Of a DNA stretch of 64,000 nucleotides, positions 1-6,876 are shown piece after piece. A program made the translations under genes and the position numbers. The notes below the pieces were generated by a model, which saw only the letters and a program-made list of their open reading frames with translations, was not told where the DNA came from and did not search any database. Position 1 is the first letter of the stretch. Each line of letters starts with the position of its first letter. Origin of the DNA: Micromonospora narathiwatensis (GTDB lineage: Bacteria > Actinomycetota > Actinomycetes > Mycobacteriales > Micromonosporaceae); NCBI RefSeq assembly GCF_900089605.1, contig NZ_LT594324.1, positions 620,001 to 684,000 on the forward strand, in the 5' to 3' direction.

Positions 1-845
1 AGGCGGCTCGGGAATCCGTGTTGGTGCGGGATCTGTACGGCCGGTGTGACTACGCGGGTGCCCTGCGTCGGCTGGTAGACCTCCTGCCGGTCCTGCACGG
101 CGTGACCGATCAGCGGGCGGCGTACCGGTTGATGGTGCCGGTGTACGGGGTGGCGATGGGTTCGTTGCTGAACGTGGGCTATTCGGCCCACGCCTGGTTG
201 GCCGCCGAGCGGTGTGCCCAGGCGGCGCACCTGCTCGACGATCCGGTTGCGGTGGGGGTGGCGGCGGCGAACCGGGCCCGGGTGTCGGCATACACCGGCG
301 CGTACGGTCCCGCCCTGGCCTATTGCGATCGGGCCGGGGCGGACCTGGAGGGCAGCGGTGCCGACACGGCGTTGGATGTGCTCGGCTTCCTGCACCTGGC
401 CCGTGCGCATCACCTCGCTGGCATGAAGGACCAGACTGCGGCCGAGGATCATCTCGGCGAGGCGGCGCGGATCGCCGCGCACACCGGGGAGACGACGAAC
501 TGGGACCTGGCGTGGGGGCCGAGCAACGTGGCGTTGTGGCGGATGGCCTACCAGCTCGACACCGGGTGCCCGCAGGAGGCGTTGCTGACCGCTGCCGGGG
601 TGGCCGTCGCGGAGCTGCCGGCGGTGCGGCAGGTGTACTTCTGGCTGGACATGGCCCGCGCGATGGTCGCGGCTGAACGGGAGCGAGACGCGGTGCGGAT
701 GCTGCTGGCGGCCGAACGGGTTGGCCCGCAGCACACCCGGTCGTCGACAGCGGCGCGAGAGATCGCGCGTGGGCTGCTGCGCCGAGGGCTCGTCTCCGCG
801 GAGCTGCGGGGCCTGTGCGAGCGCATGGGGGTCTCCAGCCAGTAG
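1..845 (+). CDS. XRE-family regulator, C-terminal TPR-like part (5' truncated by window edge)
   Basis: The reading frame is already open at base 3 and ends at TAG 843-845, so the gene enters from upstream. The first GTG in frame, at 18, is probably internal. The roughly 280 visible residues are Ala/Leu-rich helical repeats with recurring A-x-L-x-Y-A-type turns, as in the C-terminal TPR-like domain of actinomycete XRE helix-turn-helix regulators. The N-terminal DNA-binding domain would lie outside the window. Family knowledge: such proteins are often followed by small Cys-rich genes and are frequent in integrative elements. Here it precedes four tiny overlapping genes and sits next to an attachment site. 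The DNA target is unknown, and the assignment as a regulator is inference from the TPR half alone. Confidence 0.6.
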   Translation, partial: AARESVLVRDLYGRCDYAGALRRLVDLLPVLHGVTDQRAAYRLMVPVYGVAMGSLLNVGYSAHAWLAAERCAQAAHLLDDPVAVGVAAANRARVSAYTGAYGPALAYCDRAGADLEGSGADTALDVLGFLHLARAHHLAGMKDQTAAEDHLGEAARIAAHTGETTNWDLAWGPSNVALWRMAYQLDTGCPQEALLTAAGVAVAELPAVRQVYFWLDMARAMVAAERERDAVRMLLAAERVGPQHTRSSTAAREIARGLLRRGLVSAELRGLCERMGVSSQ

Positions 846-1027
846 TGGTGCGTAGGTGTGCCATCACGCACCGTGCCGTCCATAGCGTTCCGATCAGGAC
901 ACGACGGCAGGAAGCACGCGCTGTGCCAGCCGTGTCCGCCGGGTGGCGGCGGTGTCAACCCGAGCGCGACGCCTGACATCTGCGCTGCCGTCGCCACCCT
1001 CCCACCACGACGAGGGAGGCGGAACCT

Positions 1028-1273
1028 GTGGCGATCTGGTCCGAGCTGCGCGACATCATGCGGTGGCTGCTGCGGCGGCCGGACTCGCCTCCGCCACCGG
1101 GCACAGGCCAGTGCCACCAGGCCGCCGAGCAGGCGGCGGCGAAGCGGCGGCTGCTCGACCAGGCGAAGCAGTTAGGGGACACGCAAAGGCGCCGCAAGCC
1201 GACCCAGGCAGGGCCCTACGTGCCGACGGCGCTGGATCAGCGCACCGGTGACGGAACGAGGGGCCACCGGTGA
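1028..1273 (+). CDS. Small charged hypothetical protein, first gene of a coupled mini-operon
   Basis: An 81-residue protein starting at GTG, with a purine-rich Shine-Dalgarno (GGGAGGCGG) about 6 bases upstream. The N-terminal 17 residues form an amphipathic, Trp-containing helix (WSELRDIMRWLLRR). A Pro-rich turn follows, then a Lys/Arg/Gln-rich helical stretch and a basic tail. I see no catalytic motif or signal peptide. Its last four bases (GTGA) are shared with the next start, so translation of the two genes is probably coupled. The context behind the XRE/TPR gene suggests an accessory gene of the integrative element. Function unknown. Confidence 0.6.
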   Translation: MAIWSELRDIMRWLLRRPDSPPPPGTGQCHQAAEQAAAKRRLLDQAKQLGDTQRRRKPTQAGPYVPTALDQRTGDGTRGHR

Positions 1274-1500
1274 GCCCGGCGGGGGCTGGCTCTCCTGCCA
1301 TGTCGACTCCAGGCCGGCGGCGCGTCTCGTACGACGAGTATCTGCTCGTAACCGCCCTGACCCTCGCCCGACGGCACCGGCCGGTCTGGTCATGGCGGAA
1401 CTGGCGGCGTATCTGCCGATGCGGCGGCGACTTGCCCTGCCATACCCGGCACCGGATTCCGATCAACCGGGGTCACTGGCCGCACGGGGACACCGAATGA
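1270..1500 (+). CDS. Small Cys/His-containing hypothetical protein (zinc-ribbon-like)
   Basis: A 76-residue basic protein. Its GTG start overlaps the preceding stop by four bases. The N-terminal half is a helix (YDEYLLVTALTLARRH), followed by a Trp/Arg patch and a Cys cluster C-x-C-x4-C near residues 50-56, then several His. This arrangement could bind a metal, but no known fold is recognisable. It overlaps the next gene by ATGA. Three consecutive genes here each carry a short Cys motif, which suggests a common biochemical theme. Function unknown; the reading frame is supported mainly by the perfect chain of overlaps. Confidence 0.55.
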   Translation: MSPAGAGSPAMSTPGRRRVSYDEYLLVTALTLARRHRPVWSWRNWRRICRCGGDLPCHTRHRIPINRGHWPHGDTE

Positions 1501-1676
1501 ACGACGAGCAGGAGCAGGTGATTCTTGCGGTCCACGTCCGAGGGCTTGACGGCATGTGCGCCGGCTGCCGCGCGTGGTGGTCGCGGCTGACTCCGTACCC
1601 GTGCTGGCAGGTGGATTGGGCGACCAGCCGGCAGGCCCGGACGATCACCGCCTGGTTCCTGGGCGGTGTCCGATGA
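1497..1676 (+). CDS. Very small Cys-rich hypothetical protein
   Basis: A 59-residue protein whose ATG overlaps the previous stop (ATGA). It contains CAGC near residues 21-24 and a further Cys in PYPCW near residue 36, surrounded by Trp residues, giving a C-x2-C plus C pattern typical of tiny treble-clef or zinc-ribbon proteins. Its stop codon overlaps the next ATG. No enzymatic motif is visible. The regular four-base overlaps on both sides and the conserved Trp/Cys composition argue that it is translated. Confidence 0.55.
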   Translation: MNDEQEQVILAVHVRGLDGMCAGCRAWWSRLTPYPCWQVDWATSRQARTITAWFLGGVR

Positions 1677-1981
1677 CCACCCACGGCCCGGTCATGCCGA
1701 TCTGGAGCTGCGGAGGCTGCGGTCTGCCCTGGCCCTGCGCGACCCGGAAGCGGGAGCTACGGGCCGAGTACGCGGACGCTCCGGTGTCGTTGGCCCTCTA
1801 CCTCGGCGGCTATCTCGTCCAAGCCACCGAGGACATGCCCTGCACGCCGGCCGGCGTGCTGCACCGCCGCTTCCTCGGATGGTCCAGGGAGGTCGACCAG
1901 TCCACGCCAGCAGTACAGCAGCGAAGTACAGCAACCGTGCCGGCCGAACCGGGCCGGGAAGCGCCTCAGCAGGCCGTTTGA
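1673..1981 (+). CDS. Small zinc-ribbon-like protein, last gene of the mini-operon
   Basis: A 102-residue protein whose ATG overlaps the preceding stop. The N-terminus carries a Cys-dense motif, SCGGCGLPWPC (residues 11-21). A helix follows (RKRELRAEYAD...LALYLGGYLVQATED), then a basic FLGWSR segment. Family knowledge: small proteins with this layout sit downstream of XRE/TPR regulators in actinomycetes and are sometimes mislabelled flavin reductases; nothing here supports a reductase. The C-terminal 23 or so codons recur as a decayed copy at 3974-4051. The gene ends 38 bases before the tRNA-Val fragment, making it the last gene inside the element. Confidence 0.6.
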   Translation: MTTHGPVMPIWSCGGCGLPWPCATRKRELRAEYADAPVSLALYLGGYLVQATEDMPCTPAGVLHRRFLGWSREVDQSTPAVQQRSTATVPAEPGREAPQQAV

Positions 1982-2018
1982 CCTCGCATCGAGCCCGATC
2001 CGACCGGCTTGCCGAGAG

Positions 2019-2063
2019 TTCACACCGAAGAGGTCACTGGTTCGATCCCAGAATCGCCCACCA
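2019..2063 (+). other. attachment-site core: 3' fragment of tRNA-Val(CAC)
   Basis: These 45 bases read as the 3' part of a tRNA: an anticodon loop TTCACAC (anticodon CAC, Val), the 3' anticodon stem CGAAG, a variable loop, a T arm with loop TTCGATC, the 3' acceptor strand ATCGCCC and then ACCA. The 5' half (acceptor, D arm, 5' anticodon stem) is absent upstream. Family knowledge: actinomycete integrative elements recombine into tRNA 3' ends, rebuild the complete tRNA at one border and leave the displaced 3' fragment at the other. This should be the displaced copy at the element's right border. A complete tRNA-Val with an integrase would then lie left of the window. Confidence 0.75.
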
Positions 2064-2076
2064 TCGAAATAGCGAA

Positions 2077-2108
2077 CAAGAGGCACCCTCGCGAGAGGGT
2101 GCCTCTTG
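2077..2108 (+). terminator. Rho-independent-type hairpin, probably the original tRNA-Val terminator
   Basis: A perfect 14-base-pair stem (2077-2090 with 2095-2108) with a GCGA loop, 13 bases after the tRNA CCA. Position and perfection fit the native terminator of the tRNA gene that was split by integration. It would mark the first ancestral chromosomal sequence outside the element. Confidence 0.7.
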
Positions 2109-2452
2109 CTGATTGCATCGCTAGTTGTCGTTGGAAGTCAGCGGATCGTCAGCGGACGTGTCGCGGATGCGTTTATCTCTTCCGCCGTATCGGTGCGTGT
2201 AGAGGTTCAGCGTTGAGATCCGCCACGACGAGATGCGGCAGCAGTGGCGCGAGTGCTGCGCCGAGTTGACGAGCTCAGCCCGCCCAGTGCCGAAGGTGGA
2301 GGGCGTGGGCCGAGTGTCGAGCACCAGTTCGCCAACGCCGTCGGGCCGGTGCGACTGGCCAGTGCCGGGCGCGGCTGGCGGGACGCCCCCATGATCAGCT
2401 TCCAAAGTAGAGAGCTAGCATGAAGCCGCATCCCTAAGACAAAGGAGGGCAA
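2109..2452. other. Non-coding stretch downstream of the att site
   Basis: No frame with a ribosome-binding site or recognisable protein was found on either strand. It presumably contains the promoter of the secreted-protein gene at 2453; no convincing -35/-10 pair was picked out by eye. Confidence 0.4.
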
Positions 2453-2914
2453 ATGCGTAAGTTTGCGCAAAGGCTAGCGGTCCTGGTCACGTCGGCTGCG
2501 GTGGTAGTCGGGATCTCCGCTGCGCCGGCCCAGGCAGCAGCCAATCCCTACACCGGGCCCAGCGCCTGCGCCAACGACTTCGGCGGCTCCTGGACTGTCG
2601 TGAGCGACGGGCACCGGGCGATCAAGCACGGCGCCGAGACGATCGGCGACGTCTACCTGATGTACAACAGCGCGACCGGCTACAACTGCGTCGCCACGAT
2701 CAAGCGGATCTGGGTCGGCCAGAATACGCGGGTGGGCGCGAATCTCTTTATCTACGCCGTGGAGGGTTTCTTCAATGACTACGGCGACTACAAGTACTAC
2801 GCCGCGGTGAGGTACAAAGCGGCCGGCCGCTGCGTAAGGTACGAGGGTTACATGGTGGACGCCTCGAACTACTATTTCGGCGGCCGGGACAGGTACGACA
2901 ACTGCGGCAGCTGA
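2453..2914 (+). CDS. Secreted spore-associated protein A-like protein
   Basis: A 153-residue exported protein. Residues 1-29 form a classic Sec signal (MRKFAQR, a hydrophobic core, then APAQA-A cleavage). The mature part is rich in Tyr, Gly and Asn. It contains the pattern VYLMYNSATGYNC-V, a later AAGRCVRYEG, and a C-terminal DNC, giving about four Cys in pairs. This matches the layout of small secreted proteins annotated as spore-associated protein A in actinomycetes; their biochemical role is unsettled. AAAGGAGG lies 7 bases before the ATG, and a strong terminator follows the stop. It is a single-gene unit just outside the element border. Confidence 0.75.
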   Translation: MRKFAQRLAVLVTSAAVVVGISAAPAQAAANPYTGPSACANDFGGSWTVVSDGHRAIKHGAETIGDVYLMYNSATGYNCVATIKRIWVGQNTRVGANLFIYAVEGFFNDYGDYKYYAAVRYKAAGRCVRYEGYMVDASNYYFGGRDRYDNCGS

Positions 2915-2927
2915 CGCCGCAGCCTGA

Positions 2928-2965
2928 CCCTGCTGGGGCCGGTCCTCGGACCGGCCCCAGCAGGG
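2928..2965 (+). terminator. Strong rho-independent terminator of the SapA-like gene
   Basis: A 17-base-pair perfect GC-rich stem (2928-2944 with 2949-2965), loop CTCG, followed directly by TTTT. It starts 14 bases after the stop codon. Confidence 0.9.
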
Positions 2966-3336
2966 TTTTGCTTGAGTGGGCAGCCAGGCACTCGAACTCT
3001 TGCGAGCCAACGTCACGCCCGCTGTTGTTCCACCAACGCGTCACCAGCTCTTTCCCTACGCAGCGATCGTGCAAGCGTTCCAACTCGGTAGTGGCGGGGT
3101 GGCGTGGAGGAGGTGGGTTCGAAACACTCGCGACCTGCTGCATCCCGTAGCGAGACAGGAAGTGAGACAGGGTCCCCATCACCAGACCGGTCGGGGGCGC
3201 TGCCTGCGCCGGCGAAGGGCCACTGCGATCCTCGGCGGAACGCCGCAGACCCCTGACCCGTCGGTGGATTCCCGCCGGTCATCCACTGGCAGACCATCGA
3301 CCGGTTGTCTCAACCCTCAATGGAGGTTTCCTCACT
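2966..3336. other. Non-coding or decayed stretch
   Basis: I found no supportable gene. Short frames exist on both strands, and part of the minus strand vaguely resembles a tRNA (a 5-bp stem around a 7-base loop, then AGTTCGAGT), but the acceptor arms do not pair. The last 30 or so bases hold the ribosome-binding region of the TM2 gene (TGGAGG). The stretch could be remnant mobile DNA, given the att site nearby. Confidence 0.35.
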
Positions 3337-3555
3337 ATGCAGCCCAAGTCGGTCGGCACCGCCTACCTGCTGTGGTTCTTCCTCGGCGCGCTCGGCGTCC
3401 ACCAGTTCTACCTCGGCAAGACCGGCCGAGGCGTGTCGATGCTGCTCACGTTCGGCTGGCTGACGGTCGGCTTGTGGATCGACCTGTTCACGCTGCCGAG
3501 CCAGGTGCGGAAGGTCAACGCGGCCGCGGCTGTGGCGATGCCGGTGGCCGTCTGA
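3337..3555 (+). CDS. TM2-domain membrane protein
   Basis: A 72-residue protein starting at ATG, preceded by TGGAGG about 13 bases upstream. It has two hydrophobic segments, roughly residues 8-23 and 34-52. The first leads into the signature GVHQFYLGKTGRG, and the second carries the acidic WIDLF motif typical of TM2 domains. Length is normal for a stand-alone TM2 protein. The molecular role of bacterial TM2 proteins is not established. A strong hairpin follows 13 bases after the stop, so the gene is monocistronic. Confidence 0.85.
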   Translation: MQPKSVGTAYLLWFFLGALGVHQFYLGKTGRGVSMLLTFGWLTVGLWIDLFTLPSQVRKVNAAAAVAMPVAV

Positions 3556-3567
3556 CTCCCAGTCACC

Positions 3568-3609
3568 CGACGACGCCCCGCCCACCGCTCGGTGGGCGGG
3601 GCGTCGTCG
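3568..3609. terminator. Long perfect hairpin terminator after the TM2 gene
   Basis: A 19-base-pair perfect stem (3568-3586 with 3591-3609) and GCTC loop, beginning 13 bases after the TM2 stop and followed by TT. It is the only clear structure between 3556 and 3973. Confidence 0.85.
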
Positions 3610-3973
3610 TTGGATGATCTACCAATGATTCCTTGCGTCTGGCTGCCCCCACCTGTGGAGGTGTGCGAATCCGGGCCGTCGTGGACGGCGGGAACGCCGC
3701 TCAGCGGATTCAGGGGACCGGCGCTGCGGCCGGTGCGATCGAAGGCCGGCGGGACGTGGCCCGCATCAGTGGCACAAGGGCCGCCCGGCATCTCGACGTC
3801 AGGTCCAGCGATCCGGCAGGAAGACGGCCCCCGAAATCTTCTTCGAGAGGCGTCACGTTGGGTGCCGACGGCCAGCACGTCGCCGATCGCAGGCCCTGGG
3901 GCAGCGCCCCAGACCCCAACCTCCCTCTGAGATGCATGAAGCGCGTTCACCGGAGATGTTCAGGCCGCCGGCC
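3610..3973. other. Non-coding or decayed stretch before the repeated gene fragment
   Basis: No gene with a start signal and recognisable sequence on either strand. Because it leads in frame into the fragment at 3974-4051, it may be eroded mobile-element DNA, but upstream of 3960 I see no similarity to the 1673-1981 gene. Confidence 0.35.
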
Positions 3974-4051
3974 GTACAGCAGCGAAGTGCAGCAACCGTG
4001 CCAGCCAAACCGAGCCGGGAGGCTAGCCGGCAGTTCCGCTTCGACCTTTAG
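3974..4051 (+). pseudogene. C-terminal remnant of a gene like 1673-1981
   Basis: Bases 3974-4023 match 1913-1962 with about five mismatches in 50, and weaker similarity runs to about 4049. The same reading frame is kept: both copies translate as VQQRS-x-ATVPA-x-P-x-RE, and both end in a stop shortly after. No start codon, Cys motif or ribosome-binding site precedes this copy. It is best read as the surviving tail of a second gene of the same family, perhaps from an earlier element at this locus. Confidence 0.6.
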
Positions 4052-4236
4052 CAGCTGCCATCACCCGTGTCGCCGCCGCTGCCGCCATCCAGTGGAGGGC
4101 TGAGCGGGAAGCCCCCGGCGTCATCGTCTGCTCGGCGATGCCGTGACTTCCAGGAGGAAATCGAGGCGAGGACCACCACGGTGACCAGGACCCCGATAAG
4201 ACCGACGACGCCCACGACCTGGATTACTGACGCCAT
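4048..4236 (-). CDS. Small single-pass membrane protein, hypothetical
   Basis: A 62-residue frame starting at ATG (4236). A continuous hydrophobic helix covers residues 4-26 (IQVVGVVGLIGVLVTVVVLA), followed by a positive patch (WKSRHRR) and a Gly/Asp-rich tail. This is a plausible N-out membrane anchor with a short cytoplasmic tail. The upstream ribosome-binding signal is weak. No family recognised. Its stop overlaps the end of the pseudogene fragment on the opposite strand. Confidence 0.45.
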   Translation of the reverse strand: MASVIQVVGVVGLIGVLVTVVVLASISSWKSRHRRADDDAGGFPLSPPLDGGSGGDTGDGSC

Positions 4237-4392
4237 CAGCCGAGTTTACTGTTGTCCAGCGACTCCAGGCGCGAGTCGCGTTGGGGTGACTAACGCGTGG
4301 ACAGGCGGGGACGTCGGCGACGGTGACGTCCGCCGCTGCGGCAGCGGGCCGAGCGGCGGCCGCTCCTTAATATCGAAGCGGTCGTGGCTCAG

Positions 4393-4788
4393 CTATCTCT
4401 TGTCATTCCGCTGGCCGGTGGCAAACCCCATCGGGGCGAAGATGCACGCCGGTGCGAAGGAGACGGTGAGAAACAGGAGGTCCACAACCAGGCTGCGGAA
4501 CGGGGAGTTCAGCAACCCACTGACGCAGTATGAGGCGAGCATGAGCGCGAGGCCGCGCTTCACCCACGGTCCGTCGTTGACGACGCCGAGCGGCACACCG
4601 ATCGCCAATCCCGTACCGCTGAGCACTACGGCCATCATGAGGGCGGCCGTAAGAGCGCGGCCGGGTGAGCCACCGGCGTGCGAGATGTACGACCCCGAGA
4701 GAAAGCCGAAGATGACTGCCACGGCAGCCGTCGAGGCGCGGACAGTCGCTCGCATGGGGCAGGACACTACCTGGCCGCCGTACCGCAT
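4393..4788 (-). CDS. Four-helix membrane protein, hypothetical
   Basis: A 131-residue frame with hydrophobic segments near residues 17-33, 44-66, 78-94 and 98-122. Small residues and Gly/Ser turns separate them. The ATG at 4788 lacks a clear Shine-Dalgarno; the ATG at 4755 (MRATVRAS, residue 12) is an alternative start. The arrangement resembles small polytopic proteins of unknown function common in actinomycetes. No catalytic or transport motif is visible. The next gene upstream on this strand is more than 2 kb away, so it is likely a single-gene unit. Confidence 0.55.
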   Translation of the reverse strand: MRYGGQVVSCPMRATVRASTAAVAVIFGFLSGSYISHAGGSPGRALTAALMMAVVLSGTGLAIGVPLGVVNDGPWVKRGLALMLASYCVSGLLNSPFRSLVVDLLFLTVSFAPACIFAPMGFATGQRNDKR

Positions 4789-4955
4789 GCAGGTGCCGCA
4801 GGGGCGCCGCCAGCAACCAGCGCCAGCCGAGCCGGACCGGGGGACACGCTGAGGGCGGGCGCCCTCGATGCCGGTGCGCCGCAGGAGCTGTCGCCGCCCT
4901 GACGGGTCGCCCGTCGGTCGCTGATCGGGAACGAAACGGGGCGCTAGGGTGCGGT

Positions 4956-5240
4956 GTGCACGTTATCGACCTGGACGCCCCGCCCAGTTCCTCGCCCGGA
5001 CGCCGCTCCCGTCCCTGGTCCATCCTGATCGTGGTGGCGCTGGGTCTGGGTTCGCTCACCGGGGAGCCGGCGGGATTCCCGCAGCTCGATCCAGTGGCGG
5101 TTTGCGGGTCTCCTGCGGGGAAGTCGGATCATGCGGCGAATCCGGCAGCCATCAGGCGTGTTGAGATCGCCATCGACTCGCAGACCGGCCACATCCGGTG
5201 GGTCCGGTGCGGCACCTTCCAGCCCAACGCCGAGGGCTGA
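4956..5240 (+). CDS. Possible small membrane-anchored protein, perhaps degraded
   Basis: A 94-residue frame from a GTG. The N-terminus is MHVIDLDAPP, followed by a basic patch (GRRSRPW) and one hydrophobic segment (WSILIVVALGLGSL, about residues 21-34), then a polar region ending in HIRWVRCGTFQP. The IDLD...RRPW-transmembrane opening resembles small membrane proteins of Micromonospora, but the region after the membrane segment is shorter and less regular than expected, so the gene may be truncated. No good ribosome-binding site. Function unknown. Confidence 0.4.
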   Translation: MHVIDLDAPPSSSPGRRSRPWSILIVVALGLGSLTGEPAGFPQLDPVAVCGSPAGKSDHAANPAAIRRVEIAIDSQTGHIRWVRCGTFQPNAEG

Positions 5241-5373
5241 CGGCGTCGAGCGGGTGCGCCACCAACGCCGAGCGGCGTACCCGGGTTCGACAAGGCGCGG
5301 AGGCCGGCTCGACCACCACCGGCGGGCGTGGCCGTCTGGCGTTCGGAGTGACGCCGCTACAGAATGCAGTGTT

Positions 5374-6384
5374 GTGGACAACGGTGAGCAGCCGCCGGGT
5401 GCGGTGATTCGGATCGAGCGGCGGGACGACCCGGTGAACGCGGTGACCGAGGACGACGCCGCCCGACGCGCCGGGGCGTACCCGAATCTGCGGGTCGGGG
5501 CGCCGCTGTTCGGCCACGCGGTCGACCTGGGCGACGGGCGGTGGCAGGTGCACGCCCTGGTCGACGACGCGCCGCAGCAGGCCAGGGACACCCTGGCCAG
5601 CCGGTTGCGCGAACAACTCGCCGACACCGCCGATCCCGACCTGGCGGCCGAGCTGACCGCGACGGGGCAGGTGCTGGACTGGGAGAAGGTCGACGAGGTG
5701 ACCGTGGCCGGCCGACGGCACCGGATCGTCCGCGCGGACACGTTCGCCCGGTTCGGACCGGACGGGCCCGAGCCGCCCCGACCCACCGACCCCGATCCCC
5801 GCGAGGCCGACAGGTACGAGAGCTTCCTCGGCGGCGACGACGTGATCGTCGACCCGGACGCACCCACCGGCGTCGCCGAAGCCGTGTTGAAGGTCGAACT
5901 GCTGCCCGCGCACTACCCCCGCGCCACCGTGCCCGCCGACGTGTACGCGCAGAGCGTCGCCGCCGTCCGCTCCCACCCGAACGGGGTGCTCCTGCCCACC
6001 CGCTACGCGGTGGCCGAATACGTGGCCGGGGCGTGGCAGCCGTCCAGCCGGGCGGTCGCCACCGCGCAGGAGGCCCGCGAGTCGATCATGTTCGACTTCC
6101 GGTGGCTCATCCCGCGTACCGGCAACCCCAGCGAGGACGAGGCTGCCGCGTACCGGCAGGCCGCCGACGACCTGGAGGCCAGCCGCGCCGACGAGGTCAG
6201 CGTGCTCGGCCGCCGGTTCCGGATCACCCGGATCGAGACCCTGCTGCGCTTCTCGTCGGACGGGCCGGAAGGGCCGCGCCCGTCCGACCCCGACCCCGAC
6301 CCGCCGCCCGAGGCCCACTTCGCCCAGCTCCGCGCACAGGGCCTCCTGCCCGACCCCGACACGCCGCAGGAGGAGCATCCGTGA
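5374..6384 (+). CDS. DUF5954-like protein with internal repeat
   Basis: A 336-residue acidic protein. The frame is open further upstream, but conserved-looking sequence begins at GTG 5374 (VDNGEQPPGAVIRIERR). A TACAGA box 10 bases upstream and no Shine-Dalgarno suggest a leaderless start. Two similar modules occur: EVTVAGRRHRIVRADTFARF followed by GPDGPEPPRPTDPDP near residues 110-145, and EVSVLGRRFRITRIETLLRF followed by SSDGPEGPRPSDPDP near 275-310. This pattern matches actinobacterial proteins I associate with DUF5954, whose function is unknown. No signal peptide or membrane helix. The membrane gene at 6442 follows in the same direction and may be co-transcribed. Confidence 0.7.
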   Translation: MDNGEQPPGAVIRIERRDDPVNAVTEDDAARRAGAYPNLRVGAPLFGHAVDLGDGRWQVHALVDDAPQQARDTLASRLREQLADTADPDLAAELTATGQVLDWEKVDEVTVAGRRHRIVRADTFARFGPDGPEPPRPTDPDPREADRYESFLGGDDVIVDPDAPTGVAEAVLKVELLPAHYPRATVPADVYAQSVAAVRSHPNGVLLPTRYAVAEYVAGAWQPSSRAVATAQEARESIMFDFRWLIPRTGNPSEDEAAAYRQAADDLEASRADEVSVLGRRFRITRIETLLRFSSDGPEGPRPSDPDPDPPPEAHFAQLRAQGLLPDPDTPQEEHP

Positions 6385-6441
6385 TTCGAGGACCCGCGTG
6401 CCGCTCGCTCCCCGGTTGATGCCGACCCGGGCCGTGCAGAC

Positions 6442-6858
6442 GTGAAGGTCATCGCGCGCAGCGCCGACGGGTCGTGGGACGTGTGGCGGGTGGGGCGGCG
6501 ACGCCTCGCCTTCATCCCACGGCTTCCCGAGTGGATGGGCGCACTCATGGGTGCCGACGACTGGCTGGCCATAGCCGGGATGGTGCTCGTGGCGACGATA
6601 CTCGGGGTCCTCTGGGCGGCGGCCCTCCTGGCGACCGCCGTGGTGTGGCCGTGGCGTGCGGTGAGCGGCACCTGGCCCGTGGTCGCCTACCCGGTCACCG
6701 GCGGCCCGCCGGGCGGCGGGCACGAGCGGGCCGTCCGCGTACGGGGGAGGACCGACGCCGACCTGTTGGTCCGCCGGTGGGGCGAGGAGATCAAGGCGCA
6801 CGGTGCGCCGGTCAGCACCGCGGGTCCACCGCATCGTGGACCGTCCCCGGTGGACTGA
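6442..6858 (+). CDS. Membrane protein, hypothetical
   Basis: A 138-residue protein from a GTG. After a mixed N-terminus (VIARSADGSWDVWRVGRR) comes one long hydrophobic region, about residues 36-65 (WLAIAGMVLVATILGVLWAAALLATAVVW), which could form one long or two short helices. A Gly/Pro turn and a basic C-terminal domain (HERAVRVRGRTDADLLVRRW) follow. It lies 57 bases after the DUF5954-like gene on the same strand. No family recognised. It converges with the phosphopantetheinyl transferase gene. Confidence 0.6.
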   Translation: MKVIARSADGSWDVWRVGRRRLAFIPRLPEWMGALMGADDWLAIAGMVLVATILGVLWAAALLATAVVWPWRAVSGTWPVVAYPVTGGPPGGGHERAVRVRGRTDADLLVRRWGEEIKAHGAPVSTAGPPHRGPSPVD

Positions 6859-6876
6859 CCCGCCCGGGGGCAGTCG

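Noticed and set aside
2978..3060. A minus-strand tRNA-like pattern (5-bp stem, 7-base loop with CGT, AGTTCGAGT).
   Set aside because: Acceptor and T stems do not pair, the anticodon loop lacks U33, and there is no CCA; at best a decayed relic.
3010..3330. A plus-strand stretch reading RSETGSETGSPSPDR, reminiscent of integrase C-terminal tails.
   Set aside because: No upstream catalytic domain, and stops in the frame; too little to call a gene fragment.
5152..6834. A 560-codon minus-strand frame opposite the DUF5954-like gene.
   Set aside because: Lacks start signals and recognisable domains; the plus-strand frame has conserved repeated modules.
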